64,000 bases of DNA. Source: Enoplolaimus lenunculus (lineage: Eukaryota; Nematoda; Enoplea; Enoplida; Thoracostomopsidae). Location of the stretch: the NCBI GenBank assembly GCA_030248215.1, contig JASANG010003070.1, forward strand, positions 1-64,000, in the 5' to 3' direction. The notes under the pieces were generated by a model. The model was not told the origin of the DNA. It saw nothing but the letters and a program-made list of their open reading frames with translations, and made no database searches. Shown one piece after another: positions 19,216-30,394 of this stretch. The position numbers and the translations under genes are program-made. Each line of letters begins with the position of its first letter. The stretch's first letter is position 1.

Positions 19216-19939
19216 ATTTCGATCCAGTTGTTAATTTCATCATTTTAGTAATTTTAATACTTAAAGCGTACTTGACAACTGTTCGTAAACTTGAACATTA
19301 ACTGTGTAGACGCAAAATGCTACCCGTTGAATTTAAGTTTTCGAACGTTTCGTTCGTTTTCTGTGTGTCTCCTTGCAATTAAATGATTTACTTTCGACCA
19401 ATAGTTGATTTTTTATTAGTACAAAGATTATGTTCCCTGATAATGGTTAATTTGTCGAAATTTACTCAGTTACTTTAAAGCATCGCGTAATGAATATTTC
19501 AGTACATCTATATTCGTGTGACTGTAGTTGTTTTTAGTGTTGCAATCCTTATTTCCGACGTATACTTTGTTGACAAGCTTGCCAAAGATTCAACATTCAA
19601 ATGGTTTAGGCTGATTTTATATCAACTGCTATGTAGTGGTGGTTCTGATTTTGCTACAACGATATTGAGGTTGTTCAAAATACTCGCGTTACGAGGAAAC
19701 GAAATAGTGCTGAATAAGTTAGTTTTTAAATTTTAATGAAAAACTTGTCACCAGTTGATTTTACCTGAGAATTTTTTCTTATTTAACTGTTTTAACTCTA
19801 ACCTCCGTAGATTTTGTGTTGTCAGCCTCTTTGGCATCAGTTGATTGTTTTTCAGGGTGAAAACTCTGCAAGAAACGAACTCAAGAACAGTAGCGTAAAG
19901 CGCTAATTTCATGTGTTTTTATGCTATTGACTAATGTTA
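19216..19939. other. Intergenic, no gene seen
   Basis: No exon or repeat end recognised. A short plus-strand frame (19518-19736) has no domain. Confidence 0.3.
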
Positions 19940-20233
19940 ACTTATCGTTTCTGAAACTGTACTTAAGTTAAGTAAAAATTGAGTCGCTCAAAACTGATCT
20001 CTGGCTTCCTTGCTGTGGCGCTGGTTTATAATTTGTAATTCTTTGTTTTGGCCCAAAAAGTTAAACTTATCAAAGACCAAGTTTTCAATATTTAAATGAT
20101 TATGCATAATTTGCCACAAAGCCGTAAAATTTCCGGTTCCTGCATTCCGGTGAAATCCTAGTATTTGTTTAAGTCAATAACGTAACTAACTACTACTTAA
20201 GTAATTACAGTAAGGTTTCAGAAGCCCAGCTAT
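19940..20233. mobile_element. Small TIR repeat (TACTTAAGT ends)
   Basis: The left part reads GTTTCTGAAACTGTACTTAAGT. The right part, in reverse, reads GCTGGGCTTCTGAAACCTTAC and then TACTTAAGT. The same right end (TACTTAAGTATGGTTTCAGA) occurs at 9790-9810 with a partner near 8945. Boundaries are approximate. Confidence 0.4.
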
Positions 20234-20271
20234 CGTCAACGTGATTTTTAACTGTCGATAAGCGCCGTCCG

Positions 20272-20880
20272 TCACCGTGCATCACCCATACGGCGCCGTC
20301 CGTCACCGTGCATCACCCGTACGGCGCCGTCGGTCACCGTGCATCACCCATACGGCGCCGTCGGTCACCGTGCGTCACCCGTACGGCGCCGTCGGTCACC
20401 GTGCGTCACCCGTACGGCGCCGTCGGTCACCAAGCGTCACCCGTACGGCGCCGTCGGTCACCAAGCGTCACCCGTACGGCGCCGTCGGTCACCAAGCGTC
20501 ACCCGTACGGCGCCGTCGGTCACCAAGCGTCACCCGTACGGCGCCGTCGGTCACCAAGCGTCACCCGTACGGCGCCGTCGGTCACCAACCGTCACCCGTA
20601 CGGCGCCGTCGGTCACCAAGCGTCACCCGACGGCGCCGTCGGTCACCAAGCGTCACCCGTACGGCGCCGTCGGTCACCAAGCGTCACCCGTACGGCGCCG
20701 TCGGTCACCAAGCGTCACCCGTACGGCGCCGTCGGTCACCAAGCGTCACCCGTACGGCGCCGTCGGTCACCAAGCGTCACCCGTACGGCGCCGTCGGTCA
20801 CCAAGCGTCACCCGTACGGCGCCGTCCGGCATCGTGCGTCACCGATACGACGCCGTGCGTCACCCGTTCGGCGCCGTCCG
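20272..20880 (+). repeat. 31-bp GC-rich minisatellite
   Basis: About 19-20 units of GTACGGCGCCGTCGGTCACC plus AAGCGTCACCC. Left units carry CATACGG or GTGCATC variants, the central units are nearly identical and one unit lacks three bases near 20629. Because 31 is not a multiple of 3, one 93-base supercycle passes through all three frames, so long stop-free frames on the plus strand encode the same peptide mixture (HPYGAV, SPVRRRR, VTRTAPS). These are by-products, not genes. Confidence 0.9.
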
Positions 20881-20930
20881 CCACCGTCGGCATCGTACCA
20901 TACGTTATCGTACGTGAGTTATTTGCGTAC

Positions 20931-21321
20931 CAAGGTGCAACCGGAACTCCGATTCCGATTCCAAACGAGTTCCGATTCCGAATGCGCAATCAGTCGGAAT
21001 CGGAATTTTGAAAGTTTAATTTTAAGCAAATTGATTGTTTACGTTGCATAAAAATTCTGTATTACTTATCTATAAAATTGCTCTAGATAAATTAACTTAT
21101 CAATAATTGATTGTAGATTAGCTTTCACAGAACCAACAATCATCGCCAACTTGTTCATGCAACCTTTTTGAAAACTGTTGCAAGCCAACTGACACTCTAA
21201 ATCAACATTTGTCAATACAGACTATCCGTAAAGTCACAAAATTTCTAGTTCCAATTCCGATTACAATTCCGGTATAAATTTGCTATTCCGATTCCGTTAT
21301 TCAGTTATGATTTGCACCCTG
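20931..21321. mobile_element. hAT-type MITE, CGATTC family, complete with TSD
   Basis: 391 bp from CAAGGTGCAACCGG to TTTGCACCCTG, flanked by the perfect 8-bp duplication TTGCGTAC (20923-20930, 21322-21329). Subterminal hexamers read CCGATT/CGATTC at both ends. Confidence 0.88.
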
Positions 21322-21615
21322 TTGCGTACGATACCGCACGGTGACGGACAGGGTGGTTGACGGACGGCGCCGGACGTCAACAAGAAATAGCGCAGCAATA
21401 ATCCTGGAACGCCATCGATACGCATTTGGGCAACTTTGTAGCATGAATGTGAGGATATTGATTAACAAACTAATATTAAATAGCTAAATAGTTAAGTGAT
21501 TTTGTCAAAGATCCCTCGATATATTTGGTTTTTCAACCGTATGCCGTTAAAATAATAAACTAAAAAGTATAGCGCAACCCTTATACTGAACTAAGAAGTG
21601 GTTTATATATTATAT

Positions 21616-22640
21616 CAGGGTGCAACCGGATACCAAAAACTAACGGAGCCGAATAATCTAGTATCCGGCCGGAGCCGAATAATAAATTCAACTTTAATAC
21701 TAGATTGCATTCAGATATCACACCGTTGCTTATAAATTTTCCTTTCGTGACTTAAGGTACTTATCCAAAGTGTTTACGTGACAACGTTTAACATCTCATA
21801 CCGATGCGTTTTTAACACTTTAACAACGACCCCCTATTATACTATTCTATGTTTTTGCAGCGTTGGGTTCAGTTGCAGTATTCACTTGACTCATGTTCCC
21901 TTTAAGGGAATCCAGTTTTCTGTAGGTCGAAGGTGACTAAGATCAGAGAGGGTGTCAGTCTCAGCAAGTTTCGGTATTTGGCACGTCTCGGTTTCTTGAG
22001 TCACGGTGGTTTGGAATCTTTTGAAAATTTTATGTTTTTCAGTGATGATCAAATGTTGACCGATACCGAGTTTTTTCATTTCCGGTGGCTCGAAAACAAG
22101 CTATTATTTTTGCTTGCATATTTATAATTCATTTTTACGCTGAATGTAGGCTTAGCGTTAGGAATAATAGAAATGTGCTGCTGATTTTTCAGCGTTATCT
22201 TTATCCATCACATTCAAAAATCTACATTACATGTGTGACAGAAAAACAATGTTAAAGTAAGTCAGTCAGTCAGATAGTACTTAGTATAAATATGAATGAT
22301 GGTGTAAATTTTTTGAAGTTTTTAAAAATAATATTCGGCAAGATAAAATGAAGGAGCCGGATGTCGATTTTTTGCGGATTTGCACATATCAGTCGGTTTA
22401 CTATCAGTTTCACTTCCTGTCGCATTGTCTGATCAGGGAAATTGTTATCTCTTATGCGTTTGTGTTAAAAAATAATGGAAATGAACTGTTCTCATAAATT
22501 ATCGTTTATAGTAGTTAGTGTTTAAGTCTTCGCACAATGATGTACGTAATGCTGTATCCTATCTGTTTACTAAGCATGGCGTACTAAAGTTCGACCGGAT
22601 ATCCGGCTCCTGTATTAACTTGCCGGATATTTTTTAAAAA
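21616..22640. mobile_element. hAT-type repeat, CGGAGCCGAATA family
   Basis: The left end CAGGGTGCAACCGGATACCA is followed by repeated CGGAGCCGAATAA words. A likely right end region at 22590-22640 has GACCGGATATCCGGCTCC. Inside, 21940-22090 has GTCTCGG-type words and 22390-22580 matches 2050-2290. The right boundary and target duplication could not be fixed; this may be several nested copies. Confidence 0.45.
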
Positions 22641-22734
22641 CTTCAAAAAAATTGTAATCATCATTTGCTTTTATGCCAACTACCATGGAACTGATTGAAT
22701 TACTTTTACATATTTTTTCTGCATGCATGCAATG

Positions 22735-23110
22735 TAATGCCGGGTTCACGATATAATCGGGGCAGCTTGGGACACGTTTTGTCTCTATTAGATTAGACTA
22801 TTGGGTAACATTTGTCAGCTTATAGACCATATCGTATATATTCAAAAATTCGTATTTGTCTGCTATTATCATGTGTACCTCACCTTTTGTTCTTCAATAT
22901 TATATGATATTCGAGGTATTGTCTACGAATGTCATAGATATATTTCAAATGTCTGCATGCTTGAGGTAACTTACCCAAATTGTATACTAGAATGCGGAAT
23001 TTGAATTTTTGAATTATGAAGCTGTGGTTCTAAGTGATTTTGTAACGGAAATGAATTTGTAGGCGTGCAGTTGGTATTTTAAAGCACATCTGTGCCATTG
23101 AAGTCGACTT
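22735..23110 (+). repeat. Dispersed repeat, copy 1 (pair with 63645)
   Basis: About 370 bp matching 63645-64000. Shared words include GGGTTCACG, TTGGGTAACATTT, TCATGTGTA, CACCTTTTGTTC, TATATGATATT and GAGGTATTGTCTACGAAT. Ends are unclear; the left start resembles CAGGGTTCACG as in hAT-type elements. No convincing coding. Confidence 0.55.
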
Positions 23111-23215
23111 TCCATTTATTTATTTATTTATTAACACCCGAAGATTACGCTGTCCCACTGACTATCATACGGTATTCGTTGTAATTTTGGAATTAAATGT
23201 CCTATAGTATCACGC

Positions 23216-23544
23216 CATGGTGCAACCGGAATTCCGGTTCCGGCGTTTTTTCACCTTCCGGTTCCTGTAAATTTTTGCCATTATATTCGTATAGTATATG
23301 AACCTTAACAATCGCCGAAAATAAACCATCGAAGGTAGAATTCGCTTTCGTGGATTATGAAAATTGAAAATACATCAGATAAAGTGAATACGTATCTCCG
23401 ACTAGGGTTATTTCACCAATAATATTGCAAGAAAGAACATTAAAATGAATTTTTCGATGCCAAGTATTTGTCATTATCCGGTTCTGTTTCCGGTAATTTT
23501 TTCAAATTTTGGTTCCGGTAGATTGTAATTCCGGTCGCAGCCTG
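23216..23544. mobile_element. hAT-type MITE, GGTTCC family
   Basis: Starts CATGGTGCAACCGG and ends CCGGTCGCAGCCTG, both decayed. The middle carries the conserved segment GTATATGAACCTTAACAATC and ACTAGGGTTATTTCACCAAT. Flanking 8-mers do not match, consistent with age. Confidence 0.65.
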
Positions 23545-24476
23545 CACGTGACAGACCAAGTCTTGTACACATTGATCCTTTGAGAGCGGTGGTTTGTAAG
23601 CTAATGCTATATGACATTCCAGTTTTGTGTGTTGACCCGATATAAGGGCCGGAATTTTAACGTTGACGTCGAATCAACATAGGAAAAGCCGTGACCATCT
23701 TGTCCCGGTAATAACGTAAATCCTGCATAAATGCTTGCATGTGCCCGTGTACGTTCACAATCTTTATTAAGTTACAATAGCGGTGGAAAAGCTGATAAAC
23801 ATGACCAGTGTTATCGGGCGTGACTGTATATATATCTCAGCATACATATTCCTATTCCTAAGGCTAAGCCTAAGCATCAGCGTAAAAACTCCTTCGGCTA
23901 TAGGGTCAAAAATTAATAAAAATCGAAAAAATGGGGGGTTAAACTTTTTTGAAAGTTTCTTCCTATTTTTTATATTTATAAGGGTCCTGCCTTATACTTG
24001 AAAATTTTTTCAAAAAGATGGACAAATGACATACAGTTCGACGCGGCCTGATGCTACAAACACAGTGGCGTAATTTTTTTAACTATCAACTCATCCTACA
24101 AAATATACCGTAATGCAAGTTTCAGGGATCTTTGTTTAACTGTGTACAAAAGCAATGTTTTATTTTAAGCTTTTTAGTGGGCTGCCGCCCCCTGAACCCC
24201 CGGTTTTCTAAAGGCAAACTAAGCAGGGGATGTGTTGCTGCTGCTTCCCAAAAGCCCACGTGTTAAGCAACTCACACTATGCATTTGATTAATTGCCATT
24301 AAAGAGCAAGTTAAACTCTTAACAAGCAAAAACTTGAAAAAAGTGAAAAAATTTAAGAAAATGTGAGAAAATGTGATTTTCTGATCCGTTACATCATTCC
24401 GAGCACGAACATACCATATATTTTTGGGTCAATAACGAAGGATAGCCGAAAACTGGATGCCCTTAGAGCCGAAAAC
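23545..24476. other. Intergenic, no gene seen
   Basis: No domain or repeat boundary recognised. GACCCGATATAAGGGCCGG at 23633 resembles the start of the repeat at 22735 in reverse. Short plus-strand frames at 23783-24001 and 24363-24608 have no recognisable content; the second runs into a hAT-type end. Confidence 0.3.
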
Positions 24477-24610
24477 CAGGGTGCAACCGGAATTCCGGTT
24501 CCGGTAAGGAAATCCGGTGTTTTTCACTATCCGGTTTCAGTAAGAGATCCGGTATTTTTTCACCTGAATTGTCCGGTAGTTTCGGTACAAAAAATTGTTC
24601 TTATTTGAAA
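24477..24610. repeat. hAT-type MITE left end
   Basis: CAGGGTGCAACCGG, then ATTCCGGTTCCGG and CCGGTTTCAG words. The right end was not found. Confidence 0.5.
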
Positions 24611-25375
24611 ATTTAAGAAAAATTGGCATATTATCCTAACTTATTCTTCTAAAATTGTCTAATCGTGTATTGCAAAAATTTTCAATTTGTGTCATACTCC
24701 GTAATTAATCATACGTTTTCAGCTCCTACATATGTTTCACTCAGGGTGCAGTAAACGTGGGCCAAACAAATATTGCAACTGAAAGCAACGCTACAAGAAA
24801 AAAACAGGAAATAATTTTGGGTTGTTGTTAAAGCTTTAAAAATGCATCGGCGGTGAGATGTAAGCTCTGCCACTTAAGCACTTTGAATACCTTATGATAT
24901 GTAAAGGAACATTTGTTAGCTACGTCTTGATATTTGAATTAATTATCGATATTAGATTATCCGGCTCCGTCTTTTTTGTATATATTTATATATCGTTATA
25001 TTTCTGGCATCAAGATATACAGTACGTGTACAATATGCATTTGAGACAAATTATTGTTATACTTTCTGTTTGTATTGGATATTTGATATTAATCCTTATC
25101 TAAAGCTTGATTTAGAACACTAAACATGAGGTTGATCTTTCTAAAATGTCAACTTTTGCTAGAATTTAAGTTGTTGGTGTTGTTATTTATCCGCTTTTCT
25201 GTAACAAATATCTTTGTATGCGCCAAAGTCGTAAAAATGTAGTTTTAATATCCAGATCTTATTCGCTTCCATTATATCTTTATATATATCTTGTTTATGG
25301 ACAGGTTTTAAGTAAAGTATGGGCTGTGTTAGAATGACCGGGTGTGAGATTTATTACTCTTTACCGAAAAAAGAA
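24611..25375. other. Intergenic, no gene seen
   Basis: AT-rich sequence. A CAGGGTGCAG at 24743 and ATTATCCGGCTCCGTC at 24955 are isolated hAT-type end words. No exon recognised. Confidence 0.3.
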
Positions 25376-25622
25376 ATAATTAGCCCCCAAAAACAAAAAC
25401 AAAGCAAAAGAATTATGAACCCGGAAAAAAAAAAACAAAAATAACAAAATAAATTAACATTAGCGACAATTTATCACACATCCACCAATTCTTTCAAATC
25501 AATTTACCGAGAACGAAGATACGGTAAATACCAATACAGATTATAATAAATAAATAATAATAGAATTGCCCAAAAAATAAATATTAATAATAAGGAAAAA
25601 TAAAAAAAATAAAAAAAAAAAA

Positions 25623-25664
<42 letters not shown>

Positions 25665-26340
25665 AAAAAAATAAAAAAAAAAAAAACCGGGCACCTTAAT
25701 GTGTATATTATGCAAATATGTAAAATAAAACAAACTATTATGCAAATTTTAGTTAGGATCGAACAAAACTTTCATTTTCAAAACAGACCTATTTACATAA
25801 TTAAAAATATATTCTAATATTTCCTATATAACAATTCTTTTTCTCTTCCTTATTATAACACTTTAAACTAAAAAATACTCCACTGAAAAAAGATATTATT
25901 ATTCTTCAAAAAATAAACAATCTACACCAATCTTGATCATTAAAAAAAAAAAACAAAGCAAACAAAAATTTCTATAACAGAGAAAACAACTCTATACAAA
26001 TGAGTGATTTCAAAAAAGAGAGACAGGCCGAGCTCAGACCCCTCGATTGCAATGATGTTCAGAAAAATTAATTTGTGTTAGCTTCTATATTGACTATCAA
26101 AACAGATAAATAACTAAAATATATAAATCACAAAAAAAAAAAAAAACAAAAACTTAAATTTAAAAAAAATTTGTATTTTTTAAAATATTAACAAAATTAA
26201 TAAAAATCAACACATATCACAACAACATAAATAAAATTAATACAAAATATAAATAATTTAAAACTCAATCTTTCTAACCATCTTCTCTAAAAAAATACTT
26301 TCAAAAACAGCATCGCTTCCTACAAAAATACACCTTTGCT
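25376..26340. repeat. A-rich low-complexity block
   Basis: Almost a kilobase is strongly enriched in A on the plus strand, with homopolymer runs of up to about 20 A at 25600-25690, and with very few G residues apart from a short GAGAGACAGGCCGAGCTCAG near 26020. The block lies immediately before the 18-bp satellite. Homopolymer runs of this kind are also prone to assembly error. Confidence 0.75.
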
Positions 26341-26662
26341 GTCCGCAAGATGTTTCTGAAAAATTAATAATTAATATGATTTTGGCCGCTATTGTTTCTT
26401 AATACTTTTCCAGGTTACATCAAGCGAATGTGCTCATCTAGTTTACCATACTTTTAATAGGAATATGAAACATATCCCTTTTTGCTCAAGTGCTGAGCAT
26501 TTTTTCTAGTTTCAACCGCTTTACCAAGCTGCTGCATTAATCCACCAATCCAGGTTATGAAAAATGAGAGGACTGATTAAAGTAAATACTGAGTTTAAAT
26601 AGATAGCTTGGTTGAAAGAAACTATTGTCATGGCAACAAGCGCCTAATCAAAGTATTTGTAT

Positions 26663-29600
26663 GAAACCAAGAGTTGGGACGAAGCAAACGATGGGGGTGA
26701 CATCGTCCGTTGCGGTGAAGCTAACCGTTTGTGTGAAACCAACCCTTGGGCTGAAACCGACCGTTGAGGTGAAACCAGCCGTTAGTGTGAAACCAACGTC
26801 TGGGGCAAAATTAACCGCTGGAGTGAAATTAACCGCTGGGGTGAAACCAGCCACTGCGGTGAAACAAACCGTTGAGATGAAACCAACCGTTGGGGTGAAA
26901 TCAACCGTTGGGGTGAAACCAACCGTTGGGATGAAACCGACCGTTGGGGTGAAACCAACCGTTGGGGTAAAACCAACCGTTGGGGTGAAACCAATCGTTG
27001 GGATAAAACCAACCGTTGGGGTGAAATCAACCGTTGGGTGAAATCAACCGTTGGGCTGAAACTAACCGTTGGGTTGAAACCAACCGTTAGGGTGAAACCA
27101 ACCGTTAGGGTGAAACCAACCGTTGGGATGAAACCGACCGTTGGGGTGAAACCAATGGTTAGGGTGAAACCAAACGTTGTGGTGAAACCAATCGTAGGGG
27201 TAAAACCAACCGTTGGGGTAAAACCAACCATTGGGGTATAACCAACCGTTGGAGTGAAACCAGCCGTTGAGGTGAATCCAACCGTTGGGGTCAACCGTTG
27301 GTGTAAAACCAACCATTGGGGTAAAACCAACCGTTGGGGTAAAACCAACCGTTGGAGTGAATCCAGCCGTTGAGGTGAAACCAACCGTTGGGGTTAAACC
27401 AACCATTTGGGTAAAACCAACCGTTAGGATGAAACCAATCGTTGGGGTGAAACCAATCGTTGGAGTGAAACCAACCGTTGGGGTGAAGCCCACCGTTGGA
27501 GTAAAACCAACCGTTGGTGTGAAACCAACCGTTGGGGTGAAACTAACCGTTGACGTGAAACCCACCGTTGGGGTGAAGCCAACCGTTGAGGTGAAGCCAA
27601 CCGTTGAGGTGAAGCCAACCGTTGAGATGAAACCAACCGTTGGGGAGTCGGGTGAAACCAACCGTTGGGTTGAAACCAACCGTTGGGGTGAAACCAACCG
27701 TTGGGGTAAAACCAACCGTTGGGGTGAAACCAACCGTTGTGGTGAAACCAACCGTTGGGGTGAAACCGACCGTTAGGATGAAACCAATCGTTGGGGTGAA
27801 ACCAATCGTTGGAGTGAAACCAACCTTTGGGGTGAAGCCCACCGTTGGGGTAAAACCAACCGTTGGTGTGAAACCAACCGTAGAGGTGAATCCAACCGTA
27901 GGGGTGAAACCAACCGTTGGGGTGAAGCCAACCGCTGAGGTGAAACCAACTGTTGAGGTGAAACCAAACGTTGGAGTAAAACCGATCATTGGGGTGAAAC
28001 CAACCGTTGGGGTAAAACCAACCGTTGGGGTGAAACCGACCGTTGGGGTGAAACCAGTGAAGCCAACCGCTGAGGTGAAACCAACCGTTGGGGTGAAACC
28101 AACCGTTGGGGTAAACCAAACCGTTGGGGCAAAACCAACCGTTGGGGTGAAACCAACCGTTGGGGTGAAACCGACTGTTGGGGTGAGACCAACCGTTGGG
28201 GTGAAATCAACCGTTGAGGTGAATCCAACCGTTGGGGTGAAACCAACCGTTGAGGTGAAACCTTCCGTTGGGGTGAAACCAACCGTTGGGGTGAAACCGA
28301 CTGTTGGGGTGAGACCAACCGTTAGGGTGAAGCCAACCGTTGAGCTGAAGCCAACCGTTGAGCTGAAACCACCCGTTGGGGCAAAACCAACCGTTGGGGC
28401 AAAACCAACCGTTGGGGCAAAACCAACCGTTGGGGCAAAACCAACCGTTGGGGCAAAACCAACCGTTGGGGTGAAACCAACCGTTGGGGCAAAACCAACC
28501 GTTGGGGTGAAGCCAACCGCTGAGGTGAAACCAACTGTTGAGGTGAAACCAAACGTTGGAGTAAAACCGATCATTGGGGTGAAACCAACCGTTGGGGTAA
28601 AACCAACCGTTGGGGTGAAACCGACCGTTGGGGTGAAACCAGTGAAGCCAACCGTTGAGGTGAAACCAACCGTTGGGGTGAAACCAACCGTTGGGGTAAA
28701 CCAAACCGTTGGGGCAAAACCAACCGTTGGGGTGAAACCAACCGTTGGGGTGAAACCGACTGTTGGGGTGAGACCAACCGTTGGGGTGAAACCAACCGTT
28801 GAGGTGAATCCAACCGTTGGGGTGAAACCAACCGTTGAGGTGAAACCTTCCGTTGGGGTGAAACCAACCGTTGGGGTGAAACCGACTGTTGGGGTGAGAC
28901 CAACCGTTAGGGTGAAGCCAACCGTTGAGCTGAAACCAACCGTTGAGCTGAAACCACCCGTTGGGGCAAAACCAACCGTTGGGGCAAAACCAACCGTTGG
29001 GGCAAAACCAACCGTTGGGGCAAAACCAACCGTTGGGGCAAAACCAACCGTTGGGGTGAAACCAACCGTTGGGGCAAAACCAACCGTTGGGGTGAAACCA
29101 ACCGTTGGGGTGAAACCAACCGTTGGGGTGAAACCAACCGTTGGGGTGAAACCAACCGTTGGGGTGAAACCAACCGTTGGGGTGAAACCAACCGTTGGGG
29201 TGAAACCAACCGTTGGGGTGAAACCATCCGTTGGGGTGAAACCATCCGTTGGGGTGAAGCCAACCGTTGGGGTGAAACCAACCGTTGAGCTGAAGCCAAC
29301 CGTTGGGGCAAAACCAACCGTTTGGGTGAAACCAACGGTTGGGGTGAAACCAACCGTTGGGGTGAAACCGACCGTTGGGGTGAAACCAGTGAAGCCAACC
29401 GTTGAGGTGAAACCAACCGTTGGGGTGAAACCAACCGTTGGGGTAAACCAAACCGTTGGGGCAAAACCAACCGTTGGGGTGAGACCAACCGTTGGGGTGA
29501 AACCGACTGTTGGGGTGAAACCAACCGTTGGGGTGAAACCAACCGTTGGGGTGAAACCAACCGTTGGGGTGAAACCAACCGTTGGGGTGAAACCAACCGT

Positions 29601-30394
29601 TGGGGTGAAACCAACCGTTGGGGTGAAACCATCCGTTGGGGTGAAACCAACCGTTGGGGTGAAGCCAACCGTTGGGGTGAAACCAACCGTTGAGCTGAAG
29701 CCAACCGTTGGGGCAAAACCAACCGTTTGGGTGAAACCAACGGTTGGGGTGAAACCAACCGTTGGGGTGAAACCGACCGTTGGGGTGAAACCAGTGAAGC
29801 CAACCGTTGAGGTGAAACCAACCGTTGGGGTGAAACCAACCGTTGGGGTAAACCAAACCGTTGGGGCAAAACCAACCGTTGGGGTGAGACCAACCGTTGG
29901 GGTGAAACCGACTGTTGGGGTGAGACCAACCGTTGGGGCAAAACCAACCGTTTGGGTGAAACCAATTGTTGGGGTGAAACCAACCGTTGGGGTGAAACCA
30001 ACCGTTGGGGTGAAACCAACCGTTGGGGTGAAACCAACCGTTGGGGTGAAACCAACCGTTGGGGTGAAACCAACCGTTGGGGTGAAACCGACCGTTGGGG
30101 TGAAACCAGTGAAGCCAACCGTTGAGGTGAAACCAACCGTTGGGGTGAAACCAACCGTTGGGGTAAACCAAACCGTTGGGGCAAAACCAACCGTTGGGGT
30201 GAGACCAACCGTTGGGGTGAAACCGACTGTTGGGGTGAGACCAACCGTTGGGGCAAAACCAACCGTTTGGGTGAAACCAATTGTTGGGGTGAAACCAACC
30301 GTTGGGGTGAAACCAACCGTTGGGGTGAAACCAACCGTTGGGGTGAAACCAACCGTTGGGGTGAAACCAACCGTTGGGGTGAAACCAACCGTAA
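26663..30394 (+). repeat. 18-bp satellite/VNTR with higher-order structure
   Basis: About 200 units of GTGAAACCAACCGTTGGG. Left units are diverged and contain frame-changing indels; right units are nearly uniform. A 9-bp half-unit (GAAACCAGTGAAGCC) recurs at 28050, 28635, 29382, 29787 and 30102, marking higher-order blocks of 585, 747, 405 and 315 bp, each an odd multiple of 9. The plus frame VKPTVG stays open for 923 codons (27640-30411), but ETNRWG on plus and PTVGFT, PNGWFH and QRLVSP on minus are open too. Only one of six unit frames contains a stop. Coding is possible but unproven; no signal peptide, splice site or non-repeat domain is attached. Confidence 0.9.

Larger units (their letters stand above)
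20234..21390. mobile_element. Small TIR element enlarged by a minisatellite and a hAT insertion
   Basis: The outer parts correspond to the compact repeat at 61006-61135: TACGTTATCGTACGTGAG ... TTTGCGTACGATA-CGCACGG and the final GGCGCCGGACGTCAAC. In this copy the left arm is expanded into a 31-bp array (20272-20880) and the centre is interrupted by a hAT-type MITE (20931-21321). Confidence 0.6.

Noticed and set aside
20272-20880. CRISPR-like array (31-bp repeats)
   Set aside because: The units are contiguous with no unique spacers and the context is animal DNA. It is a minisatellite.
20277-21051. Three overlapping plus frames of 190-250 codons in the 31-bp array
   Set aside because: A 31-bp unit rotates through all frames, so the same peptides appear in each. 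The downstream part runs into a hAT-type MITE.
28207-30171. Minus-strand open frame of 654 codons (HPNGWF repeats) and other minus frames across the satellite
   Set aside because: They follow automatically from an 18-bp unit that contains a stop in only one of six frames. Several overlap one another and none has a non-repeat portion.
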